From Heliocidaris tuberculata (Eukaryota; Echinodermata; Echinoidea; Camarodonta; Echinometridae), in contig CM046844.1 in NCBI GenBank assembly GCA_025618425.1, positions 1,435,500 to 1,499,499 of the forward strand: DNA of 64,000 nucleotides. The letters run 5' to 3'. The notes under the pieces were generated by a model. It searched no databases. It was not told where the DNA came from and was given only the letters and a program-made list of their open reading frames with translations. Positions 11,033 to 22,099 of the stretch are shown in pieces. The translations under genes and the position numbers were made by a program. Numbering within the stretch: position 1 is the first letter of the stretch; each line of letters begins with the position of its first letter.

Positions 11033-12205
11033 ATGGATGCGTGGTCGACCCCTCCGAGCAATAGCACACCAGCCGGTGACAATTTAGTGCTGATCATTAC
11101 GAATACGGTCGGGATCGTTATGGTGACAATAATTGCCATCATCGGCATCGTTGGAAACATCCTCAACCTCATCGTCATCCCTCGAATACCGGAAGGAACC
11201 CTGGGCGAAGCGACCAGAGTCTTTTACAGTGCCCTCGCTGTGGCTGACCTCATGACCGCTGCAGTATTACTTAGCGGTCCATTCTTTTTCACCTTTAATG
11301 GATGGATCTCTAGCACTTCGGGCAATGTTTTCTGCAAAGTGACAGGATTTCTAGGAACTTGTGCTCCACCAGTGGGGGCCATCTTTATTTTCTTGTTGAA
11401 CGTTGATCGTTACCTCCAGGTGACACGACCTTTCTTATACGACAGTCTTGCTACTCGAAAGAAAGCTGTCGTCTCTGTTGTAATAGCTGCAATATTGATT
11501 GTGGGTGTTGTGTTGTTGTGCATTGCTCTTTCCAAAAGATCGTTTTCCGTGATCATGTTTATAGAAGAACTAGGAGTATGTCAGGTTAATTTTTCAGATC
11601 CCTCCTTCCTACCTTACACAGTTACGATGTTTTCTTTTTTATGGATGATTGCAATTATCCTGTTGGTGATGTACGCTGACATTCTACGCATAACAAGGCG
11701 TCATTCTCGGCAGATTTCTGCACAACAGAATGTAGCAGCTCGCTTTGTGCCACACAGAAATGATGCTCAAACTGTCACTTCCACTGTCAGCCTTGTCACC
11801 CATGATCCTATCTATAACATGACGGAAGTTGAAATTCATTCCACAAACCAACTACCACCACCACCACCTAACGTTCAGAATTCTGTACAAGCACACCTTA
11901 ATAACGTTTCAAGGAATACAGGCGGTAACGGCCAGGGGTTGAAAATTGACCGAAAAGGTTTACGGCAGATTTTACGCACACTGCGTACCCCTTTAATAGT
12001 CACCGGTTGCTTTGTAATGTCATGGCTGCCGTTTACTGTATCACTGACGTATGCTTCAGCATCGGGTGAGCGGCTAAACGGCGTTATTTTTAAAGTGGTT
12101 GCTTCTCTGGCAGCTGGCAACTGTACCGTCAATATTCTTGTGTACCTTTTCACTAGGAAGGATTACAAGAAAACATTTCGCAAAGTACTTTGTCGACGAC
12201 AGTAA
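11033..12205 (+). CDS. Single-exon rhodopsin-class GPCR (paralog B)
   Basis: A 390-residue class A receptor clearly homologous to paralogs A and C but more divergent. It shares the block around RIPEGTLGEATRVFYSALAV (51-70), Asp72 in TM2, DRY at 125-127, Cys101, the FSDPSFLPYT segment before TM5, the HSRQISAQQNV motif opening the third intracellular loop, SWLPFT in TM6 and NILVY in TM7 instead of NPxxY. The N-terminus has a glycosylation sequon at Asn10. The third loop has a run of five or more prolines encoded by CCA repeats near 11855-11870. An acceptor-like CTGTTACAG stands about 19 bp before the ATG, as in A and C. It sits alone in the spacer between the duplication arms. Ligand unknown; a chemosensory role is an inference from the family. 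Confidence 0.93.
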   Translation: MDAWSTPPSNSTPAGDNLVLIITNTVGIVMVTIIAIIGIVGNILNLIVIPRIPEGTLGEATRVFYSALAVADLMTAAVLLSGPFFFTFNGWISSTSGNVFCKVTGFLGTCAPPVGAIFIFLLNVDRYLQVTRPFLYDSLATRKKAVVSVVIAAILIVGVVLLCIALSKRSFSVIMFIEELGVCQVNFSDPSFLPYTVTMFSFLWMIAIILLVMYADILRITRRHSRQISAQQNVAARFVPHRNDAQTVTSTVSLVTHDPIYNMTEVEIHSTNQLPPPPPNVQNSVQAHLNNVSRNTGGNGQGLKIDRKGLRQILRTLRTPLIVTGCFVMSWLPFTVSLTYASASGERLNGVIFKVVASLAAGNCTVNILVYLFTRKDYKKTFRKVLCRRQ

Positions 12206-12424
12206 CCAAGATCATGTAATTTATTCTGAGTATTATGAAAAACTATTCACTTCTTACTGGATGAAATAGTAAAAAAGGCCTGTTCCCTTTTTTCTAAAAA
12301 GCTGCATAAATTTTCACGGTAAATTCGGCATGCAGAATGGTCCTGAAGGAACCGCCAAAGAGGGTAGACATTAGTCATGTTAGTAGTGGCATCTTATCAT
12401 AAACTGTTGGAAACTTAAACTACC
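12206..12424 (+). other. 3' flank of GPCR B
   Basis: AT-rich sequence immediately after the stop codon, probably holding the 3' UTR. No clear canonical polyadenylation hexamer could be assigned with confidence. Confidence 0.3.
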
Positions 12425-12580
12425 ACTCACGTTTTCTTCGGCGTCCCCCAAGGAACTATCCTCGGACCTCTCCTGTTTAAAGCCTACATCAATGCGGGGG
12501 TCTTGTGATGTTCTCTCCTCTATCCTTTTCCTCGACGATTCAGATATGTCGCACTTCTGTTTAGATCCTAGTCATTTCCT
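12425..12580 (+). pseudogene. LINE reverse-transcriptase fragment
   Basis: One frame reads HVFFGVPQGTILGPLLF followed by KAYINA, the RT motif of non-LTR retrotransposons (usually GVPQGSxLGPLLFxxYIND). It meets a stop at about 12506. After a frameshift, LFLDDSDMS appears near 12527-12552, the equivalent of the catalytic F/YADD segment with the first variable position changed. Only these core motifs remain, so it is a dead, truncated LINE copy about 220 bp downstream of GPCR B. Confidence 0.8.
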
Positions 12581-14205
12581 TTAGACTAAAAATACAAAGC
12601 TAAATACCAGATATCTGACTTAATGTAGAAACTTTGATTACCAGTTATCCGACAGAAAATCAATAACGTTTAAACAAGACTTTTTCTTTCTCGCTGGAGA
12701 CAATGAATTCGACATTACTGCAATCAAGGAAACATCTAATTTGCAAAATTTATCATTAATAATAGGACTGCTTATTTGTGGAAATCACTTACTGAAAAAA
12801 CCAGCTAATATTTGCTTAATAACGAGAGTTAACAATGATATCACATGTTTTTCCACCTCGTACCCTATTCATGATAATTATACACCATACTTAAACTGAG
12901 GTGAGATAAACGATAAACTATTTAGAACTTATAGAGAAAGTCTGATTATGCAATACATAACAAAGTAATTAATTTTTACTGAATACATGTATATCACACA
13001 GCATGAAACGCACTTCACACAGGTTTGGTTATCTGGAACTGTACATGTGGCATCAAAAATGTGATGCAAAGTTATATTTATGGGATATTAGAGCATTTTA
13101 GACGCAATCCGTTTTGTGTGACATAGTACCATGATATTATTTTTCGCATTGAAATAAAAAGAACGAGAAAGCTCTCATATCATTTTGTCTACTTTTCCAG
13201 AAGGAAATCTTCTCTTTAATTAGCTAGACCATTCCCTTCCTGGAAAACACGTCAAGCTATACAAAGGAAGCACTCTGAATGATTACTATTGCTGATTGTT
13301 TACGCTCACACAATCATCCAGTATTGTTATTATCCCCCCCCCCCCCCCTGCCTTCTCGAGCGGTTACACATTCTGAATAATATCCTTTGGAATTCAGTAT
13401 AATTCCATTCAATTCAGTTTGATTAAATTCATTTACATTTTATTCATCTAATTAAAAAAAAATGCATTAATATCATTGTACATAAACAGGAGCAGAAGCT
13501 AGAACTTTGGTGTTTTAGCTGTAATTGTAACTGGCATAAACGAAAAACACATTTATATAATATGTGTAATCCAAATACGTACTTCTAAAAAATGCATTCT
13601 TATAGAGGCAGATAAAAAGTCACTTCATTCCCAGTTCATTCGACAAGAATAAGGTTTGATTGTACCGCACAACGATCTAAATACAAAATGAAAAACGTGA
13701 GTACACCGAGTAGTGTTGTGATTATACACGTCTGAAAACGGCTGAATATATATCAGTGGTTATGTCTCTGAAGAATAGTCACTGACATTGATTAAACAGC
13801 TGTATGAAAGTTAATCAGTGTGGGGTCATTCAAATTATTTAGGAGTTACGAATATGCCTGTCTTTGCAAATTATTTTGTTTGTGATGTAAATACATGGTA
13901 TTTTGTTATTTTATTAGGAAACTTCATTGACATTGACATCAGTATTTTGTTTTACAATACAAAACATTAGTATTTATAAACAAAATTAACAATCACAATC
14001 ATGGAAATGAGATGGGGGAAAAAAAGAACAAAAAAAGTCATAACAGGGCTATTCAGATTTAACATGTGACAAATCATAACTCATAATCAAACTGGATATC
14101 TATTGATATAAATAATGAAATAGAAAATCATAAAAGGACTAAAATGAGACAAAATACTAGTATCGAATTGGAATATTGTATTGATATTAACAATGATTGG
14201 GTCAA
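12581..14205. other. Intergenic, no gene recognised
   Basis: AT-rich spacer with a poly(C) run near 13336-13350. I found no long open frame, clear TIR pair or RNA gene. Confidence 0.5.
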
Positions 14206-14212
14206 AACACTA

Positions 14213-14440
14213 GGCCCGAATTCACAAAGGAGGTTTAAACCATGGGTAAGGTTTAAAACTCCGTAAGCGTACTAAAATAAGCGTAAATAAGCGCACATTG
14301 CCCATGCGCGCGCTCAAAGAAAACATATGATTGGATCGGATTCCGTGCGCATGTACGCTTAAAAACCCAAGGAGGGGGTTTAAACCAGCATGGCCCGAAT
14401 TCTCAAAGGAGGTTTGGTTTAAACCATGGTTTAAACCAAG
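14213..14440. mobile_element. MITE ends in direct repeat (GGCCCGAATTC family)
   Basis: GGCCCGAATTC.CAAAGGAGG followed by TTTAAACCATG occurs at 14213 and again at 14392 in the same orientation, with short palindromes such as GGTTTAAACC. This looks like two partial or head-to-tail copies of one small MITE. The matching inverted right ends are not clear. Confidence 0.5.
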
Positions 14441-14499
14441 AACAATTAATCTAAAAGGTATGTAAGATGAAGTCAAAAGAATGAAAAGAGTCATCTATA

Positions 14500-15590
14500 C
14501 GTTTTATCGAAATAGGCTTGGGTCACGTTTGACAGATAAACGATAACGATATTTTCAATTACAGAAATCTTGAGTTCTGGGAAAGGTGAAAAATAATTTG
14601 TGAGTTTCTCATTCCTTTTATGTCATTTTAGAAGAACATCACAGTAGAAACATCCCCTGAAAAGGATTGCCCTTCAAATGCTCTTATATTCGAAATATGA
14701 CTAGAAATAGCTGAAATGTTCGGGCCGAACATTCATACCACTTGTGTGTAGTCCCATATACTCATTTCTATGTGCAGTACGTGTGCTTTTCAGTGAGATT
14801 GTGTCAATTTCTTATCTTTTTTGATGATTCCAAAACAACACAGTATAAAACAATTATTGTGCAGACATGATCAACTTTTCCCAATTCCTTTGAGACAGTT
14901 TCTTTCACAATGTAATTGCATGACCAGAACTCTACTTTATCTTTAAAGGTACATCCTACTATGAGGTGTGTATACGTATGAGTATGCTCGTTTCTGTTAA
15001 TAGTAGGACAGCTCTAGGGTGAACCTTTCATGAAAAGTCTCGTTATCGTTGACGATATCGGACAATTGTGACTCACGTTTTAAGGAAAGCTTTTGATAAA
15101 GTTTCGAGACATGTTCTTGGTATAAATTGTTTATTCAGGGTATTGGTGGTAGTCTTCTATGAGTGTCAATAGCGATTATAATCAAGGAAATGAGCTACAA
15201 AAATAAATATGAACCATTAAGAGAAACAATCAACCAAGAAGATTATTTGAAATTACGTCAAAAATTTAATTGTGAAGAAACATATTACCACAATACCATG
15301 GTTAGGCATGTTACGATTCAGTGCACATAACGTACTCATCACTTATTGAGAAAGGGAGATTTTTTTTTTTTAAAGAAGACCAATAATCTCCTCCACATGA
15401 ACACTCATGTGTATACAATATATTTGGTATGTATTGCTTAACAGATTTCTTTTATATAAAACGAAGGACATAAAGAAAAAAAGAGAAGTAGAATAATCAA
15501 TACATGACACAAATGTGTTAGTATGTATTGTTAGCTTATTTCCTTTGCTTTCCTGATATATATATGATTTACCTTATCTTTGTTACACAC
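14500..15590. other. Intergenic, no gene recognised
   Basis: AT-rich spacer without a recognisable gene, RNA or repeat boundary. Confidence 0.45.
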
Positions 15591-15599
15591 TTTACCCGT

Positions 15600-16262
15600 G
15601 ATGGGTAAAAAGAGAACGGGCATGTTTGTTGGGTGACATTTAAAGTGTATACCAATCACCAACAAATATTTTGCTCTGTTTGTGAGAGGTTCAATGTCAC
15701 TCTACTATTATTCAAAATATGAGCTTCAAATGTTGATTCTATATAAAGAGATATTGCAAGTTACTAGTAAATCACACTCTCAATATACACTACAGTGACT
15801 TGTAAGGAGACTAGGCGACGCACCCATACACTGGGCATTGTGACGTGCGCCTGTAATCCAGCTAACAGTGGAAGTTATAAACTGATTCAGCGGACCCAGG
15901 TTCGAAACTGAGTCACGTCTTTCGGATGGTGACGTTAAAGGTCATTCCCCAGACGTAAATAATATATCTGATTGATACACGTCTGTAAAAACACAATTAC
16001 ACACTCACGCACACACACACACGCTCGCATAGAATATGGGCCCGCGCGGAACCGCGTTTTATGTGATCCTTTATTTTCCTCATACTCCTTAACCGTTAAC
16101 CCATAGAAGCCCAGGTAAAGTGTTTTGAGGTTGATTTTATACATATAGCTTTACACAAATTATTGTGATATTTGATAACTCAATAGTGGGTAAAATATAC
16201 CTCCCCATGTCGGGTAAAATTTTACCCAACAAACATGCATGTTCCCTTTCTTACCTTATACA
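15600..16262. mobile_element. TIR element with an embedded SINE-like insert
   Basis: GGGTAAAAAGAGAACGGGCA then TGTTTGTTGGGT near 15601-15645 is matched in reverse complement at about 16195-16255. The inner part includes the SINE-like unit 15797-16030 and a (CA)n tract. Exact termini and target duplication were not resolved. It abuts the 42-bp minisatellite. Confidence 0.5.
15797..16030 (+). mobile_element. SINE candidate with 7SL RNA-like head
   Basis: The segment 15831-15866 (CTGGGCATTGTGACGTGCGC then CTGTAATCCAGCTAAC) resembles the 5' Alu domain of SRP 7SL RNA, which reads GTGGCGCGTGCCTGTAGTCC then CAGCTAC. It is followed at 15887-15909 by GCGGACCCAGGTTCGAAAC, resembling either a pol III B box or a 7SL segment. 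It ends in (CA)n. 7SL- and tRNA-derived heads can look alike here, so the origin is uncertain. Confidence 0.45.
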
Positions 16263-16362
16263 TAGGTATGATTTTACCCAACTCTTCTTCCAGTGTATAG
16301 AATGTGAGTAAAAGAAAAAGGGAAACCCATATCCAAGCCCGCACATTTAAAACAAAAAAAAA

Positions 16363-17955
16363 TTGCTTGAATACATGTATATTGCAATGGTATCATAGTT
16401 GATAATGCTTGAATACATATACATGTATATTGTAATGGTATCATAATTGATAATGCTTGAATACATGTATATTGCAATGGTATCATAGTTGATAATGCTT
16501 GAATACATGTATATTGTAATGGTATCATAGTTGATAGTGCTTGAATACATGTATATTGCAATGGTATCATAGTTGATAGTGCTTGAATACATGTATATTG
16601 TAATGGTATCATAGTTGATAATGCTTGAATACATGTATATTGCAATGGTATCATAGTTGATAATGCTTGAATACATGTATATTGTAATGGTATCATAGTT
16701 GATAATGCTTGAATACATGTATATTGTAATGGTATCATAGTTGATAATGCTTGAATACATGTATATTGCAATGGTATCATAGTTGATAGTGCTTGAATAC
16801 ATGTATATTGTAATGGTATCATAGTTGATAATGCTTGAATACATGTATATTGCAATGGTATCATAGTTGATAATGCTTGAATACATGTATATTGCAATGG
16901 TACCATAGTTGATAATGCTTGAATACATGTATATTGTAATGGTATCATAGTTGATAGTGCTTGAATACATGTATATTGTAATGGTATCATAGTTGATAAT
17001 GCTTGAATACATGTATATTGTAATGGTATCATAGTTGATAGTGCTTGAATACATGTATATTGTAATGGTATCATATAGTTGATAATGCTTGAATACATGT
17101 ATATTGCAATGGTATCATAGTTGATAATGCTTGAATACATGTATATTGCACTGAATGGTATCATAGTTGATAGTGTTTGAATACATGTATATTGTAATGG
17201 TATCATAGTTGATAATGCTTGAATACATGTATATTGCAATGGTATCATAGTTGATAGTGCTTGAATACACGTATATTGTAATGGTACCATAGTTGATAAT
17301 GCTTGAATACATGTATATTGCAATGGTATCATAGTTGATAATGCTTGAATACATGTATATTGCAATGGTATCATAGTTGATAATGCTTGAATACATGTAT
17401 ATTGTAATGGTACCATAGTTGATAATGCTTGAATACATGTATATTGTAATGGTATCATAGTTGATAGTGCTTGAATACATGTATATTGCAATGGTATCAT
17501 AGTTGATAATGCTTAAATACATGTATATTGTAATGGTATCATAGTTGATAATGCTTGAATACATGTATATTGCAATGGTATCATAGTTGATAATGCTTGA
17601 ATACATGTATATTGCAATGGTATCATAGTTGATAATGCTTGAATACATGTATATTGCAATGGTACCATAGTTGATAATGCTTGAATACATGTATATTGTA
17701 ATGGTATCATAGTTGATAGTGCTTGAATACATGTATATTGCAATGGTATCATAGTTGATAATGCTTGAATACATGTATATTGTAATGGTATCATAGTTGA
17801 TAATGCTTGAATACATGTATATTGCAATGGTATCATAGTTGATAATGCTTGAATACATGTATATTGCAATGGTATCATAGTTGATAATGCTTGAATACAT
17901 ATACATGTATATTGTAATGGTATCATAGTTGATAATGCTTGAATACATGTATATG
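16363..17955 (-). repeat. 42-bp minisatellite, about 38 copies
   Basis: The unit is ATGCTTGAATACATGTATAT followed by TGCAATGGTATCATAGTTGATA. Because 42 is divisible by three, the minus strand stays open in more than one frame for over 1 kb, giving 14-residue periodic artefact peptides. Units differ at a few diagnostic sites: C/T in TTG(C/T)AATGG, T/C in GGTA(T/C)CAT, and A/G in TTGATA(A/G)TGC. A 6-bp expansion (ATATAC) occurs only in the second unit and the second-last unit. One unit (near 17150) has a CTGA insertion and one (near 17074) a TA insertion. Confidence 0.97.
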
Positions 17956-18395
17956 TCATAGCTCAAACAATCCCAGCTCATGACGATATTTGTATTTCAG
18001 CGAATAAAATCCCTTGCACCCGGGGTCGTCGTGGCGTCGATATCGGCAAGGTTTGCTGAACTGAGATCACATTTTCTTGAGATATGATCCCCCTATTTCA
18101 ATTTTTCATTTTTAATGTCATAATGTTCATAATCATCGAATTATAAGATTCTGTATAACTCTCTTTAGACTTTAGAATAATGGTTCTGTTTATTAATCAC
18201 AGTCCGATAACTTCATGTATATGTTGTATATACTGCGGTATATTAATCTTTTAAAAATATTATTAGTACTGATGCGAAATGAGTAGCATATTTGTGAATA
18301 TATGTATTCCTACCCTCCCTTTCTCTCCTATTCTCTCTCATTCTCTCTTCCCTTTTCATCTATGTTCCATTTATCTATTTTCTCTCCCAAACTAT

Positions 18396-18798
18396 AAGTG
18401 ATATGTTAACCATATTTGGTAACTTTGTAGAGGCTTGATAAAATCTGAGCTGCCTGGCCTTACATGCTATCGGTGTATGTAATATGGTGTAAAAATGGAG
18501 CCCAGGAAAAAAAGAGCACTTCAAAATCATCATGTGCTTCACAAAAGTAAACATATGCAAGTGACCGAAAATGCCAGACTCATTTTCCCCCATAGACTCA
18601 GTGTTAGACTAAAGCGTATGGCCATACGCTTTCGTAAATGGGAGTTTTCAGTCATAGATACCTTAATAATAGCATTATATATTTGAAAACCTTTCTATGC
18701 CTGGCTATTTATTTATCCTTCTGAACATCATTATACAAGACAGATATCAAAATTAAACAATTTATTACATCAAGCCTCCACAAAGTTACCGAATCCCT
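18396..18798. mobile_element. TTAA-type MITE, tandem unit 1
   Basis: The unit contains TTTGGTAACTTTGTAGAGGC near its left end and its complement (CCTCCACAAAGTTACCGAAT) at the right end, before CCCTTTAA. It shares its right TTAA with the next unit. Its left terminus is less well preserved and lacks a clear TTAA. The interior includes GGAGCCCAGGAAAAA and ACTAAAGCGTATGGCCATA, both repeated in unit 2. Confidence 0.7.
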
Positions 18799-18802
18799 TT
18801 AA

Positions 18803-19191
18803 AGTGATTTGGTAACTTTGTAGAGGCTTGATAACATCTGAGCTGCCTGGCCTTACATGCTATCATTGTATGTAATATGGTTTTAAAATGGAGCCCAGGA
18901 AAAAAAAGCACTTCAAAATCATCATGTGCTTCACAAAAGTAAACATATGCAAGTGACCGGAAATTCCAGAGTCATTTTCCCCCATAGACTCAGTGTTAGA
19001 CTAAAGCGTATGGCCATATGCTTTCGTAAATGGGAGTATTCAGTCATAGATATCTTGCATTATATATTTGAAAACCTTTCTATACCTGGCTATGTATTTA
19101 TCATTCTGAACATCATTATACAAGACAGATATCAAAATTTAACAATTTATTTAATCAAGAAATCAAGCCTCCACAAAGTTACCGAATCCCT
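18803..19191. mobile_element. TTAA-type MITE, tandem unit 2
   Basis: It begins AGTGATTTGGTAACTTTG and ends GTTACCGAATCCCT, flanked by TTAA at 18799-18802 and 19192-19195. TTAA duplications are characteristic of piggyBac-type elements. It is very similar over its whole length to unit 1 and is arranged head to tail with it. Confidence 0.8.
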
Positions 19192-19379
19192 TTAATACAA
19201 AGCACGAGCAATTGCAGCGATTGCATATTGCCTTTAAATAAAAACGAAATCATTCATCACGACATGAATTCTTAATAAATCTGAGTATCTGTAGGCCTTA
19301 AGAAGTGAAAAATACTAGAAAAAAATATGAAAATTGCGAAGAGAGCACCTCGCGACACGAATACAAGTTGAGGGTTGCC

Positions 19380-19568
19380 CATAATATATAGTAACCACAG
19401 CCATACGAGACTGTGGTTACCATAATATATAGTAACCATAGCCATACGAGACTGTGGTTACCATAATATATAGTAACCATAGCCATACGAGACTGTGGTT
19501 ACCATAATATATAGTAACCATAGCCATACGAGACTGTGGTTACCATAGTAACCATAGCCATACGAGAC
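19380..19568. repeat. 41-bp minisatellite, about 4.6 copies
   Basis: The unit is ATAATATATAGTAACCATAG followed by CCATACGAGACTGTGGTTACC. Copies are almost identical, differing mainly at one C/T site in the first unit. Each unit holds GGTTACC and GGTAACC-like inverted motifs, so single strands could fold. Confidence 0.95.
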
Positions 19569-20332
19569 GATGGAGGGGGAAATGAGGGTGCTGCAGCCCC
19601 CTCCTCCTTTCGAGCACTTTTAAAATTTCCTATATTGTTTGCGATTGTGCATGCGCAGAAATCCGCGATACTTGACTACTGGCGCAGCAAGAAGCCCTAT
19701 ATTTTTCAAGGTTGATTATCAGTTGGCTGACTGAGACTTCAACTTTTGTCTTCCTCTCCAGAAATCTCTTCATAAAAATTGGGCTTGGTTATTCTGTTTG
19801 ATATATCGAGCGTGAACATGGGCTACATATCGACTATACTTTTTCACTTTAGCTAAATGAGTGTGTCTACAAACCAAAATAAATTTTGGTTTGTGACAGC
19901 AGACAGTCTGTATTTGAATGATTTACTCGTTTGTCATCAGATTTATCTAAACATTTTCATTTTCTGACATCGCATCATCTCCTTGTGACTGAAATCGCTC
20001 CATCAAAATCAAACTACTTTTCATATATCGAGTATAAATCTTTCTCCATGTACCATACTGACAATACTCTTATCATGCGGTTGGAGTGTATTACCAAATT
20101 GATTAACCTGATACAGCTGATCACAGCAGACAATCGGCTTTGATCGAATTTTTTATTTCCACCTAATTTTCTAAAACTTTATCATATTCTGACACTTTTG
20201 TGCGGGCGATTGTTTTTTTTCTGCAAACGACATAAGAAACAACGTTGAAAGGTACTAGGTCATAACCAGGTAAGCTGAAGATTTTTTTCTTCTTCTCTTT
20301 TAGCCATGGGTATAGGTAGGGGTGCATGGTTC

Positions 20333-20755
20333 CAGGGGGCGGACTACTTTTTACAACCCATCTGTTATAATATTGAAAATATGACTTTCAAATTATGATT
20401 TAGATTTTTGTTATCCAATGAATTAAACTTTATTATCCTTTGTAAACTGAAAATTGAGAATGATCCTTGATGTTCGGATTTTAATCAATTGATGAATTAG
20501 AACTTGAATTCAAATTTGGTATTGACCCTACTCAAGTTCCCCCATATTGTGCCTCCCAAATATTTTTTTCTTGTGCCCCCCCCCCCTTTTTTTATAAATA
20601 AGTTGCCTTTCATTCAAAAAAAGTAGAGGTTGTCAAATATTTTTTAGTGATTAATTAGCACCTAAATAATGTGATAAGCTATTTTTACCTGTCAAAGATT
20701 TTTCAGACTTGTGCCCCCTCCCCTCCATTGGAACAAACTTATGAATACGCCCCTG
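20333..20755. mobile_element. MITE with CAGGGGCGTATTC-type ends (right-arm copy)
   Basis: Read on the minus strand it begins CAGGGGCGTATTCATAAG at 20755 and ends near GTCCGCCCCCTGG at about 20333. It is the counterpart of 6515-6868 in the other duplication arm. No coding capacity. Confidence 0.55.
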
Positions 20756-20759
20756 GATA

Positions 20760-22080
20760 TGGGGATTAAAGATATATAGATATTATTGATGAAGGAGAAT
20801 AGCTAATTTTTAAAACATTTTTATTTAATTCTGTCGTGCCATAACAAAATTGAATCTTTGAAAGTGTTACTTTGGTGGTGTATACATTTCTTTTGCAGAG
20901 AAGTACGTTTTAAATCAAGTCTGCACAAAATTCAATTAAAAAAGAGATATCGATATGTTGAAGTCGAATATTTTGAGCACTTGATGAAAAGGTCGTAGGT
21001 TTCAGCCCCTGCAGGGTACTCCGTACCCTGGGGAGAAACTTGTAGGATGATAAAAGTCACACGTTGACGATGAGATTGAATTGAAGCAAATCCAATGTAT
21101 TTTGGTCATGATATTGGTGTCTCATGCGCTGCCCAATTTTGCAGAGTTATGAACATAAATTTCACTTCACATCTGATCTGGCTGAAGCTCTACTAGAGCT
21201 ATTACACTCTAAATGCCCGAATGAATCTGATGACTGGGGTGACAATATAAACGTTAGCTATAAGTAGGGGCGTAGCCAACGTAGGCTAGGGGGCACATGC
21301 CTTTCGATTACTTTCTAGAGTCACACAGGTGCCCATATGAAAATCTGTAAAAAACATTTGTAACAAAAGATTGATGACTGCATGCTTAATCAAACTGAAA
21401 TGTTACATTCATAAGCTCTGAAGTGCATTAAAATGTTAAGTTTCAATCTACTAGGCTATTTAATTTTTTTTTCGCCCTCTTTACCCGTACATTTTAATGC
21501 TCCAGCCCTAAAATAAACTGCTGTGATCCTCCTCCCTGCAGAAAATTGGGTAAACTGAGGACAAGGGAAATAAGAGGGAATTTTTTTTTTCAATCGACAA
21601 TCGGAAAACTAGTAATCTCCTCATTCCCCGAAACAAGAAAAAGACCATGTACAGGACCTATGGGAGGTTGTGCTGGGGTGAGAATGAGATGGAGTGACGG
21701 TAATGCCCCCCCCCCCCCCCCCACCACTGGTGGCCATTTATTGATTATAAAAAGGAAAACAAGGGTGGCCTAGCAGGTTGAACACATAATAACATTGTTG
21801 GAAGCAGTTACGTAAAGAAGTTTACTTCGGTTTGTGGTAGAAGTTGACTTATGGTTGCTTTAAAGATAAACTGAATGAGGACCATTTGCTTGTCAAATTA
21901 TGCCGTACTGTAATTGATATCTGAGAAGACCTACACCATTATAGCCAATAATTATTTTGATTTTCTACTTTTCCATACAGATTTGCAAATGCAATTTACC
22001 ATCAATCACTGTAAAGTGCTCAGGAGGAACCCTTTATACGTCTACTTTCCCCCTATTAAAACTATTCAAACTGTGTTTAG
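20760..22080. other. 5' flank of GPCR C, no gene recognised
   Basis: Flank within the right duplication arm, with a poly(C) run near 21706-21722 and a MITE-like fragment GGGGCGTAGCCAACGTAGG near 21265-21285. A pyrimidine-rich stretch ending AGTTTAGTTGCAG near 22074-22086 resembles a splice acceptor shared with the GPCR A upstream region. Confidence 0.5.
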
Positions 22081-22099
22081 TTGCAGTTTAGTTGGTGAT

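Noticed and set aside
16274..17981. Long minus-strand frames with 14-residue repeats
   Set aside because: They arise because the 42-bp minisatellite unit is a multiple of three and lacks stops in two frames. No start context, domain or splice support.
21914..22099. N-terminal extension of GPCR C from an upstream ATG
   Set aside because: The homologous stretch in GPCR A is not conserved as protein, and an acceptor-like site lies between; the start at 22100 aligns with A.
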